Positions 6,508 through 13,718 of a DNA stretch of 37,625 bases are shown in pieces. Made by a program: the position numbers and the translations under genes. The stretch is from Hydrogenophaga sp. (lineage in GTDB: Bacteria; Pseudomonadota; Gammaproteobacteria; Burkholderiales; Burkholderiaceae_C). A model generated the notes under the pieces. It ran no database searches. It was given only the letters and a program-made list of their open reading frames with translations, and had not been told where the DNA came from. The DNA lies in assembly GCF_018780075.1 (NCBI RefSeq), contig NZ_JADMKB010000026.1, forward strand, positions 1 to 37,625, written 5' to 3'. Positions within the stretch are counted from its first letter, which is position 1. Every line of letters begins with the position of its first letter.

Positions 6508-7341
6508 GTGAACCTGGCCTGGCGCTCCTGCGGCACGGCGTCATCGGGGCGGTCGCCCGTGGTGCTGCTGCACGGCCTGTTTGGCAGTGCCGCGCAATGG
6601 CACCACATGGCGCGGCCCTTGTCGGCACAACGGCAGGTGATCACGGTCGATTGGCCCAACCATGGCCACTCGCCCCATGTGGACCGGATGGACTACCCGC
6701 TGATGGCCGAGGGCCTGCGGCGTGTGTTCGACGATCTGGGCATCGACCGTGCGCACCTCGTCGGCCACAGCATGGGCGGAAAAGCCGGCATGGTGTTCGC
6801 ACGCCTGTTTGCGTCAAGGGTGGCCAGCCTGGCGGTGCTGGACATCGCGCCGGTCACCTACGCCGACCGCTACATGCCCCTGGTGTATGCCGCCCTGCGC
6901 ATGAACCTGGGCCAGATCCAGCGGCGGGAGGACGCCGACACCCAACTGGCACGCCATGTGTCCTCGGGCAGATTGCGTGCCATGCTGCTGCAGAACCTCA
7001 GTCGCAGCGAAACAGGCTGGGCCTGGCGCAACCACTGGGCAGGCATCGCCGCTTCCATGAAAGACCTGCTGGCCTTTCCGGCAGCCCTGTGCCGTGACCC
7101 GTCGACCATGCCTACGCTGTTTGTCCGCGGTTCAGCGTCCGACTACCTGACCGAGGCCCATCGACCATTGGTCAATGCCTTGTTTCCCGCGGCCCAGCAT
7201 GACGAAATATCGGGTGCGGGGCACTGGATCCATGCCGATCAACCCGCTGCACTGCTGTGTTTGCTGCAGGCGTGGCTCCACGAGCCGGTCATCCCAAGGC
7301 ACGTTCAATGTTACTTGCGCTCGCTGGACAACCCCTGCTGA
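6508..7341 (+). CDS. YbfF-type alpha/beta-hydrolase
   Basis: 277 residues from a GTG at 6508 preceded by GGGAGA; an ATG at 6493 is possible but has no ribosome site at proper spacing. The oxyanion region is VVLLHGLFGSAAQW. The nucleophile elbow is GHSMGGK with Ser88. The catalytic histidine is in SGAGHWIHADQP near the C-terminus. The overall pattern (DWPNHGHSP, YPLMAEGL, LDIAPV-YADRY) closely resembles the E. coli YbfF esterase family. In some acetoin dehydrogenases (AcoC) an alpha/beta-hydrolase-like domain is fused to the E2; here it is separate, at the end of the operon. It may hydrolyse a ring-fission product or thioester. The specific substrate is unknown. Confidence 0.82.
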   Translation: MNLAWRSCGTASSGRSPVVLLHGLFGSAAQWHHMARPLSAQRQVITVDWPNHGHSPHVDRMDYPLMAEGLRRVFDDLGIDRAHLVGHSMGGKAGMVFARLFASRVASLAVLDIAPVTYADRYMPLVYAALRMNLGQIQRREDADTQLARHVSSGRLRAMLLQNLSRSETGWAWRNHWAGIAASMKDLLAFPAALCRDPSTMPTLFVRGSASDYLTEAHRPLVNALFPAAQHDEISGAGHWIHADQPAALLCLLQAWLHEPVIPRHVQCYLRSLDNPC

Positions 7342-7395
7342 AATTGCCCCTTTCCTGGCCTTCGGACCTATCATTGAGCGTGCAGAGACCCATGG

Positions 7396-7416
7396 TGTCG
7401 CGATGCCGCAGCGACA
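7396..7416. promoter_or_regulatory. TGTCGC-N9-GCGACA element upstream of the regulator
   Basis: The hexamers TGTCGC (7396-7401) and GCGACA (7411-7416) are the same half-sites found in the activator region at 175-234, but in everted order and with a 9-base spacer. They lie 67 bases before the regulator ATG at 7483, a position suited to autoregulation. Chance occurrence is possible in GC-rich DNA. Confidence 0.4.
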
Positions 7417-7448
7417 GCGCTTGTGGGTCTCGCCACACAGAGAAAGAT

Positions 7449-7470
7449 GCGCCCGCCTCGATGCGGGCGC
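7449..7470 (+). other. Hairpin immediately before the regulator's ribosome-binding site
   Basis: GCGCCCGC pairs perfectly with GCGGGCGC over a 6-base CTCGAT loop, two bases ahead of AGGAGA (7472-7477), which precedes the ATG at 7483. The stem should be very stable. It could limit read-through from the operon into the regulator gene or tune its translation. There is no T-run, so a classic intrinsic terminator is unlikely. Confidence 0.5.
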
Positions 7471-7482
7471 CAGGAGACAAAC

Positions 7483-9432
7483 ATGGCATTCAGCAGCCAC
7501 CGGGGTGCACCCGGCCAAGAAGCCGCCTCGGACATGCCTTGGCGCGCCGATGACGTGATCGAACGCTCAAGGCAGCGGTCGATGGATGTGTACCGGCTGG
7601 ATCCGGGGCGCGGTGATCCGCCGCGCATCCTCACCGCGACCGCCCTGCAAGACCATCGCGTGCCGATGGAGGACCTGCTGGACGTCGCCCGCAGCGGCAT
7701 GGAGTCGCTCTTCTTGCAAATCCGCGACGCCGGCTATGTGGTCTTGCTCACAGATGCCCACGGCGTCGCCGTTGACTTCATCAACAACCCACTGCTGGAC
7801 CGCGAGCTGCGACATGCCGGCCTGTACCTCGGCAGTTGCTGGTCCGAGGACCAGGAAGGCACCTGCGCCGTGGCGCTGGCGAACCTGGAGCAACGGTCCA
7901 TCACGGTTCACCACGAAGAACATTTCCGAGCGCCCAACCGGGCCCTGACCTGCAGCGCCGCGCCCGTGTTGGGGGCCGATGGTCGGGTGATCGCGGTACT
8001 GGATGCATCCGCCCTGTACTCGCCGGACGACAAGCGCAGCCAGCACCTGGTGTTGCAGATGGTCAAGTCGACCGCTCGCATGGTCGAGAACGCCCAGTTT
8101 TTCAGGCAGTTCGACCGGCATATGGTGTTGCGTCTGGCTGGACGGCGCGAGTTCCTTGAAGTGGCCACAGAAGGTCTGATCGCACTGGATGAGGGCGGCC
8201 GGATCGTTGCTGCCAACCAGGCCTTTCTGCAATCCGTTGGGCGCACCCCGGCCGCGTTGTCTGGTGCCCATGTCGAGGACATCTTTGACGTGCGGTTGGA
8301 GCGATTGTTCAACGCTGCACAAACCCACCCAGAGTCCCTTGCGCTGCGTCTGCTGCATTCGGGCGAGCAATGTTTTGCCCTGGTGCGCGGTCCACGCCAG
8401 TTCACGCCGGTGAGCACGCTTCAGCGTCCGATGGCGCGAACCCAAAATGACAAGGCACTCCGTGAACTGGCAGGGAACGACGCCAACATGGCGCGCAATG
8501 TCCAGCAGGCCCTTCGTGTGGTGGACAAAGGTTTGGCCATCTTGCTCCAGGGGGAATCCGGCTCCGGCAAAGAGGCCTTTGCCAAGGCGATTCACGAGGC
8601 GAGTGCCCGGCGATCCCAAGCCTTTGTCGCCGTGAATTGCGCCGCCATTCCGGACACGTTGATCGAAAGCGAACTCTTTGGCTACAAGGACGGCGCGTTC
8701 ACCGGTGCACGCAGCAAGGGGGCACGGGGCAAAATTCAGCAGGCCCACAGCGGCACGCTGTTTCTGGACGAAATCGGGGACATGCCTTTGGCGATGCAGA
8801 CCCGCTTGCTGCGCGTGCTGTCCGAGCGAGAGGTCACGCCGCTGGGTTCGGAAACCCCGGTGCCCGTGGACATTCAGATCGTCTGCGCCACGCACAGGGA
8901 CCTCAACGATCTGGTCTCCCACGGACAGTTCCGCCTGGATCTGTTTTACCGCCTCAATGGCGTCACGCTCGTGCTGCCCTCGTTGCATGCGCGCACAGAC
9001 AAGAAAAACCTGATCCGCGAGTTTCTGCAGGAGGAAGGCCGGGTGCTCTATGCCCGTGCCGGTACGGCTTCCCCCCATGCGTTGACCGCACTTCAGACCT
9101 ACCACTGGCCAGGGAACATCCGTCAACTGAAGAACACACTCCGCGCCGCCCTGGCTTTGAGCGGTGGAGAGCCCATCGAACTGGAACACCTCCCGGTCAA
9201 TATCCAGGGGGCCATGCGAGCCAGTTTGCCCCCACCCCGCATGTCATCTATTGACATACCCATGTCACCTGTTGATGCCGCCGCTCATTCGGACCGGGAT
9301 GTTTTGGTGCGGGTGCTGTGGGAGCACCAATGGAACATCACCGATGCGGCACGCAGCCTTGGCACGTGCCGAGCGACTGTCTACCGCCGCATGCAAAGGT
9401 TGGACATCGTCAGCCCGAACAGACAGGTTTGA
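7483..9432 (+). CDS. AcoR/RedR-like sigma54-dependent transcriptional activator
   Basis: 649 residues from the ATG at 7483, selected for its AGGAGA; an in-frame GTG at 7423 is a worse start. The N-terminal sensory part (about 70-200) is a GAF domain of the AcoR type, with GSCWSEDQEGTCAVAL. A PAS-like stretch follows near 222-300. The AAA+ domain has Walker A GESGSGKE (357-364), the sigma54-contacting GAFTGA loop (404-409), Walker B LFLDEIGD and the arginine-finger region FRLDLFYRLN. A Fis-type helix-turn-helix (NITDAARSLGTCRATVYRRM) closes the protein. There is no receiver domain, so it should be switched by a small ligand. Resorcinol genes in Azoarcus are likewise controlled by two sigma54 activators, RedR1 and RedR2. 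The expected target is the promoter at 351-365. Confidence 0.9.
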   Translation: MAFSSHRGAPGQEAASDMPWRADDVIERSRQRSMDVYRLDPGRGDPPRILTATALQDHRVPMEDLLDVARSGMESLFLQIRDAGYVVLLTDAHGVAVDFINNPLLDRELRHAGLYLGSCWSEDQEGTCAVALANLEQRSITVHHEEHFRAPNRALTCSAAPVLGADGRVIAVLDASALYSPDDKRSQHLVLQMVKSTARMVENAQFFRQFDRHMVLRLAGRREFLEVATEGLIALDEGGRIVAANQAFLQSVGRTPAALSGAHVEDIFDVRLERLFNAAQTHPESLALRLLHSGEQCFALVRGPRQFTPVSTLQRPMARTQNDKALRELAGNDANMARNVQQALRVVDKGLAILLQGESGSGKEAFAKAIHEASARRSQAFVAVNCAAIPDTLIESELFGYKDGAFTGARSKGARGKIQQAHSGTLFLDEIGDMPLAMQTRLLRVLSEREVTPLGSETPVPVDIQIVCATHRDLNDLVSHGQFRLDLFYRLNGVTLVLPSLHARTDKKNLIREFLQEEGRVLYARAGTASPHALTALQTYHWPGNIRQLKNTLRAALALSGGEPIELEHLPVNIQGAMRASLPPPRMSSIDIPMSPVDAAAHSDRDVLVRVLWEHQWNITDAARSLGTCRATVYRRMQRLDIVSPNRQV

Positions 9433-9482
9433 TACAGATCTCAAATCCGGTACGGTTGTTCTGGAAGTAGCACGGGCGTTCC

Positions 9483-9948
9483 ATGGCGGAGTCTGTGAAA
9501 CCTAACTTGTACATGACCAACGGCACGACACCCACAACCATCGCCGAGCGCCTGGCACTGACCAAGGCCACTGTGGGCAAGTGGCGCACGCGATTCATCG
9601 AACGACGCATCGCTGGCCTGTACGACGATGTGCGCCCGGGCAAGCCGCGCACGATGGACGACGAGCGCGTGGTGCAGCTGATCAAGACCACGCTGTTCGC
9701 GGCCCTGAACGTGATCAACGGCGCGGTGCTGGCCGCGCTGGCACATGCACTTCATCCCGACCTACAGCTCCTGGCTCAATCAGGTCGAGCGCTTCTTCGG
9801 GCTGATCACCGACAAGGCCATTCGGCGCGGTTCGTTCACCAGCGTCAAACAACCCGTGCAACGCATCGACCACTTCGTCACCGCTCACAACGAAAACGGC
9901 CAGCTGTTCAGGTGGACCGCCACTGCGGATCAGCTGACGAGTTTGTAA
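9483..9948 (+). pseudogene. IS630-family transposase remnant with internal deletions
   Basis: The 5' part encodes a helix-turn-helix typical of IS630 transposases (TIAERLALTKATVGKWRTRF, then RPGKPRTMDDERV). It jumps directly into the mid-protein stretch TTLFAALNVINGAV. A +1 frame change near 9745 then gives the catalytic C-terminus: HFIPTYSSWLNQVERFFG, then HNENGQLFRWT. An intact enzyme is about 340-370 residues; only about 155 codons remain, so the central DDE region has been lost and the gene cannot be active. The fusion point (IKTTLF) looks like a short-homology deletion between two TTL segments. It separates the two catabolic clusters. The 204 bases to the next gene hold only a weak hairpin (AAGGTC paired with GACCTT near 10056-10081). 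Confidence 0.8.
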
Positions 9949-10152
9949 AGGCCTTACTGCACTGAGACCAGACGCCACATTGTTTTGCGCGAGCAGCTGG
10001 GCAAACGGCCGCCGTGGCATCGAAGGCTAGCACCGTGAGCGTCGGTAGTCACAAAAGGTCTCGGCTTCGGATGTGACCTTCTGACCAGGTGGGTACTTGC
10101 ACGACATGGCTACCATCGACCGCGCTCAACCCCACCGCAGCTTCTGTCACCC

Positions 10153-10992
10153 ATGCAAGTCCTCCACGCACACGCCCCCACACCCGTCATGCAGCGCGCG
10201 CCCACACAGAGCGCTCGCCTGCTCATCGCGCCCGAGCGGTTCGAAGCGCACTCGCCCTTCTTGCTGATGGCCGAGGATTGGTTCGCACCGCCGGCGGGGT
10301 TCCCCACCCATCCACACCGAGGCATGGAAACCGTGACCCTGGTGCTGGAAGGCGAGGTGCAACACACCGATCACACGGGCGCAAGCGGCACGCTGAGAGC
10401 GGGTGACGCGCAGTTCATGACCGCCGGCCACGGTGTGATGCACAGTGAAATGCCAGGACCCGACGGTGTTCACCTGCTCCAGCTGTGGTTGAACCTTCCG
10501 GCACGGCTCAAACACGTCAGCGCGCGCTACACCGACCTGCGGCTCAACGACGTGCCGGTGCACGAAGCGCCGGGCTTGCGGGCACGGGTCTATGCGGGGC
10601 AGTGGGGCGATGCCACGCAGGCGCATGGCAGCACCTGGCCCCTGAGCTTGTTCGACATCGACATCGCGGCCGGGACCGACGTGGAGGTGCCCGTGCCTGA
10701 AGGCGAGCGCGCCTTTGCCGTGTTGTTGGCTGGCGCCGTCACATTGGCGGGCACGGAGATGCAGGCACCGAAGGTGGCATGGATGGACAGCGGATCAGCC
10801 CCGTCGCGAGGCCAGCATCCGTCAGCCAACGCGTCGTTCACGCTGCACGCGATCCAGACGTCGCGGCTCCTGGTCTACGCCAGCCCCGTGATCGATGAGC
10901 CGGTGGTCGCGCACGGCCCTTTTGTGATGAACACCCGAGCCGAAATCGAAGCGGCTTATGCCGATCTGCGAAGCGGTCGCCTGACCGGTTGA
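10153..10992 (+). CDS. Pirin family cupin protein
   Basis: 279 residues. The metal-binding cupin motif FPTHPHRGMETVTLVLEGE is near residues 50-70, and HGVMHSEMP supplies the remaining histidine and glutamate, giving the canonical three-His-one-Glu site. The C-terminal half (FDIDIAAGTDVEVPVPEGERAF) is the second pirin cupin. Some pirins have quercetin 2,3-dioxygenase activity, and others bind partner enzymes such as pyruvate dehydrogenase E1. Either would be interesting beside a polyphenol cluster and a PDH-like complex, but nothing here proves a link. It converges on the minus-strand array, with 79 bases between them and no clear terminator. The ribosome site before the ATG is weak. Confidence 0.88.
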   Translation: MQVLHAHAPTPVMQRAPTQSARLLIAPERFEAHSPFLLMAEDWFAPPAGFPTHPHRGMETVTLVLEGEVQHTDHTGASGTLRAGDAQFMTAGHGVMHSEMPGPDGVHLLQLWLNLPARLKHVSARYTDLRLNDVPVHEAPGLRARVYAGQWGDATQAHGSTWPLSLFDIDIAAGTDVEVPVPEGERAFAVLLAGAVTLAGTEMQAPKVAWMDSGSAPSRGQHPSANASFTLHAIQTSRLLVYASPVIDEPVVAHGPFVMNTRAEIEAAYADLRSGRLTG

Positions 10993-11071
10993 CGGCCGCG
11001 CTCAGCGCAGCAATCGGTCAGGCCCGCCGTGGGACCGGCAGCGAGCATGCGCACCCGTGTGGTCCGCAGCG

Positions 11072-12070
11072 TCAGGAACCCGTTGGCGTGGCCTTGGCGA
11101 TCGCCTGATAGCGAGCGATGTCATGCTGGTACAGGGTGTCCAGCTCGGCAAGGTTCATGGGTGCCGCGAGGTCGGTGCCGGTTGAACGCGCCCACTCCCG
11201 GAACTCGGGGTCACGGCTCACTTCATAGAACACCTGGTTCAGGCGCAGCTGCACGGCCTCGGGGGTGGCACGCGGCACATGCATGCCGCCCCACACGTCG
11301 TAGTTGAAGCCTTCAAACACCCGACTGGCCGCCGCCATCGGCTTCAGTGTGGGATACAGCGGGTACGGCGCTGCGGAGGTGATGCCGAGCGAGCGCAGTT
11401 TGCCCTGTTCGATGAGTGCCATGGTGCTGCCGTTGACGGGAATGAACGCCACGTCGAGCTGGCCGCCCAGCAAGTCCTGCACCATCGGCGGCACACCCTT
11501 GAAGGGCACATGCAGCACGGGAACCCCGCTCACCTTCTCGAACTGCACACCCATCAGGTGTATGAGCGAACCCGGCCCGATGTTGCCCACGGTCAGCGGA
11601 TTGCCTCCGGGCTTGTTTTTCAACGCCACCACGTCGGCGAGGCTCGACTGGGGCAGGTTCGCACGCGCGACCAGGATGTACGGCACGCGCCCGAACAGGC
11701 CGACCATGCGGAAATCGGAGGGTGCGTAACGCACCGACGGAATCGTCAGCGGGCTGAGGATCAGCTCGGTGGGTGTTCCCATCAGGATCGTGTGCCCGTC
11801 GGCGGGCTGTGAGAACACCCGTCCCACGCCGAGGGTGCCGCCAGCACCGGCGATGTTCTCGATCACCACGGTCTGGCCGAGGGCCTTGGTCAGCAGGGGC
11901 TGCAGCTTGCGCGAAAGGGCGTCCGTCGGGTTGCCCGCCGGCCAGGGAACCACCAGCGTGATCACTCGAGTGGGCCAACTCTGGGCCCGCGCCGGCCAGG
12001 CGGCCGCCAAAGGGAGGGCGGCCATCGCCTGCACCAGGCGGCGGCGGGTGGGTTGTTCGGTGTTGCTCAT
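11072..12070 (-). CDS. Bug/TctC-type periplasmic solute receptor (tripartite tricarboxylate transporter family)
   Basis: 332 residues from the ATG read leftwards from 12070, preceded by AAGGAG; a longer in-frame start at 12115 is rejected. The signal peptide contains a twin-arginine-like start (TRRRLVQAMAALPLAAAWPARA). The mature protein begins with the Bug hallmark ITLVVPWPAGNPTDALSR, then VIENIAGAGGTLG, PADGHTILMGTP, and a central FKGVPPMVQDLLGGQLDVAFIP. Such proteins bind carboxylates or related anions in the periplasm. No TctA/TctB membrane components are in the window. It is the last gene of the minus-strand aromatic array. Its ligand is probably an aromatic acid or ring-fission product, by context only. 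Confidence 0.9.
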   Translation of the reverse strand: MSNTEQPTRRRLVQAMAALPLAAAWPARAQSWPTRVITLVVPWPAGNPTDALSRKLQPLLTKALGQTVVIENIAGAGGTLGVGRVFSQPADGHTILMGTPTELILSPLTIPSVRYAPSDFRMVGLFGRVPYILVARANLPQSSLADVVALKNKPGGNPLTVGNIGPGSLIHLMGVQFEKVSGVPVLHVPFKGVPPMVQDLLGGQLDVAFIPVNGSTMALIEQGKLRSLGITSAAPYPLYPTLKPMAAASRVFEGFNYDVWGGMHVPRATPEAVQLRLNQVFYEVSRDPEFREWARSTGTDLAAPMNLAELDTLYQHDIARYQAIAKATPTGS

Positions 12071-12151
12071 TTCGATGTCTCCTTGTCGGTCACGATCTCG
12101 TTGAATTTCACACACTGTTCCCCCGGCGCCAGGGCTCGGCCTCTCGGCCGC

Positions 12152-12745
12152 TCAGGCCAAGACCACGCTGTCCTCGAATGCCAGGCGCGGCCCGCGCGGG
12201 CGGTTGCCCGACGCATCACCCCAGCCGAGATTGATCAGGAAGTTGGCCTTCCAGCGACCATCGGGAAAGAAGGCATCGTTCACCGCGGCGGGGTTGAAAC
12301 CGCTCATGGGGCCGGTGGCCAGGCCCAGCGCGCGGGCAGCCATGATCAGGTAGGCGCCTTGAAGGGCGCTGTTGCGGGACGCGGTTTCCGCGCACAGTCC
12401 CGCGTTGTTGGCAAACATGTCGCGCGCGCCGGGCATGGCGGGAAACTGCGTGGGCATGTGATCGTAGAAAGCGGTGTCCTGGGCGACGATGGCCACCACG
12501 GGCGCCGCCATCGTCTTCTCGACGTTGTTGGGCATCAGGGCGGGTTTGAGCTTTTCTTTGCCCTCGGCGCTGCGCACGAACACCAGCCGACCGGGCTGCG
12601 TGTTCATGGAGGTCGGGCCCCACTTGTACAGGTCGTACAGCTGTTTCAGCAGGTCATCGCCGACCGGCTCGGACGTGAATTTGTTGAAGGTGCGCGCTGC
12701 CAGGAACATCTGGTCCAGGGCGGTTGAATCAAGGGAGTGGGTCAT
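12152..12745 (-). CDS. RutE/HadB-like nitroreductase (putative malonic semialdehyde reductase)
   Basis: 197 residues, the family's usual size. The FMN-binding pattern ARTFNKF near the N-terminus, KWGPTSMNTQPGRLVFVR, the NSALQGAYLIMAARALGLATGPMSGF core and the C-terminal LINLGWGD are all characteristic of RutE (3-hydroxypropionate dehydrogenase of pyrimidine breakdown). RutE reduces malonic semialdehyde with NADPH. No other rut gene is nearby, so here it more likely reduces a semialdehyde, quinone or enone formed in the aromatic pathway. The upstream neighbour ends 46 bases before its start, consistent with one transcript. Its Shine-Dalgarno sequence is poor. Confidence 0.85.
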   Translation of the reverse strand: MTHSLDSTALDQMFLAARTFNKFTSEPVGDDLLKQLYDLYKWGPTSMNTQPGRLVFVRSAEGKEKLKPALMPNNVEKTMAAPVVAIVAQDTAFYDHMPTQFPAMPGARDMFANNAGLCAETASRNSALQGAYLIMAARALGLATGPMSGFNPAAVNDAFFPDGRWKANFLINLGWGDASGNRPRGPRLAFEDSVVLA

Positions 12746-12790
12746 GCTGTGGTGTCTTTCGGTGATGGAGGTTTGAGCTTCAAGGCCGAC

Positions 12791-13684
12791 TTACGCGGGC
12801 TCGACCACGCGGTGGCCGTTGGTCGCCACGGCATTGCCCGGCGCCGAAAATTCGACCATCTCGGCGCTCACGTACTCCAGGATCTCCAGGTCGGCCATGC
12901 CGTTGACCACGTGGCAGGTCGTGGGCAACTGCTCGAACGTGGCGCGGTGCCACTTCACCGAACCGCCCTTGGCCTTCCACTTTTTGAAAGCCGCGTTCTC
13001 GAATTTGATGGGCGACGTTCCACTCACTGCGCCTGCCAAGGGTTGCGAGGTGGTGACGTACGTGACATCCGCGCCCCCGGAACCGAACGGGCCGGTGCGT
13101 GGCATGTACTTGTAGTGGATCGGACCACCCGGCGCACCGAGCAGATTCATGCTGTCCACGTCCGTCTTTTCAATGCCGTGCATCTCCATCTCGAAGAACT
13201 TGAAGTCGAGCCAGGAGGCCTGGCCACTCAAGGAGCCGCTGTCGGGGTTCAGACGCACATCCGGGATGTCGGCGAACAGCTTGGGGAAACCCAGTTCTTC
13301 CCGGCCGGTCATGATGGCATCAGGCCGCCCTTCCCAGATCGACAGGCAGAGACCACCCTGAATGGTCTCGTGCTTGCCGGTGAAGATCACCGGCACTTCA
13401 GCGTTGACCAGACCGTAGCCCCGCCCTGCCAGCCAGTAGAGGTCGCGGAAGAACCCGAGCGTGACATGCACCAGCGGATCGCCATTGAGGGCAAAGCCTG
13501 GTGGCAACAAGGCTTCGAGCTTGTCCCGATGGGTGCGGTAGGCGATGGTCGCCCACTGCACGTTGGCGGTGCCGGATTCGTCGGCGTTCCAGGGTGTGCC
13601 ATCGTGCTTCTGGCGGGGACCCGGGGCGGGACCAAACACCACGGGCATGCGATAGCGAACGCTGGGCTTGAAAATGAAACTCAT
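12791..13684 (-). CDS. Acetoacetate decarboxylase family protein
   Basis: 297 residues. The family's central segment is visible: TGREELGFPKLFADI, with Lys135 at the position of the Schiff-base lysine. True acetoacetate decarboxylases have two adjacent lysines here (G-[YF]-P-K-K), the second lowering the pKa of the first. In this protein the second is Leu. It may therefore be an ADC-like enzyme with changed chemistry, such as an aldolase-dehydratase, decarboxylase of another beta-oxo acid, or lactone-handling enzyme. It is also longer at the N-terminus than the roughly 245-residue clostridial enzyme. It lies in the array between the aldehyde dehydrogenase and the nitroreductase, suggesting a late step on an open-chain oxoacid. 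Confidence 0.82.
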   Translation of the reverse strand: MSFIFKPSVRYRMPVVFGPAPGPRQKHDGTPWNADESGTANVQWATIAYRTHRDKLEALLPPGFALNGDPLVHVTLGFFRDLYWLAGRGYGLVNAEVPVIFTGKHETIQGGLCLSIWEGRPDAIMTGREELGFPKLFADIPDVRLNPDSGSLSGQASWLDFKFFEMEMHGIEKTDVDSMNLLGAPGGPIHYKYMPRTGPFGSGGADVTYVTTSQPLAGAVSGTSPIKFENAAFKKWKAKGGSVKWHRATFEQLPTTCHVVNGMADLEILEYVSAEMVEFSAPGNAVATNGHRVVEPA

Positions 13685-13718
13685 GGTGCAACGGGTTGAA
13701 GGTGGATGGACAACAGAT

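Noticed and set aside
7423..7482. GTG start 20 codons upstream for the sigma54 activator
   Set aside because: It would run through the 7449-7470 hairpin and the AGGAGA site; the ATG at 7483 has proper ribosome-site spacing.
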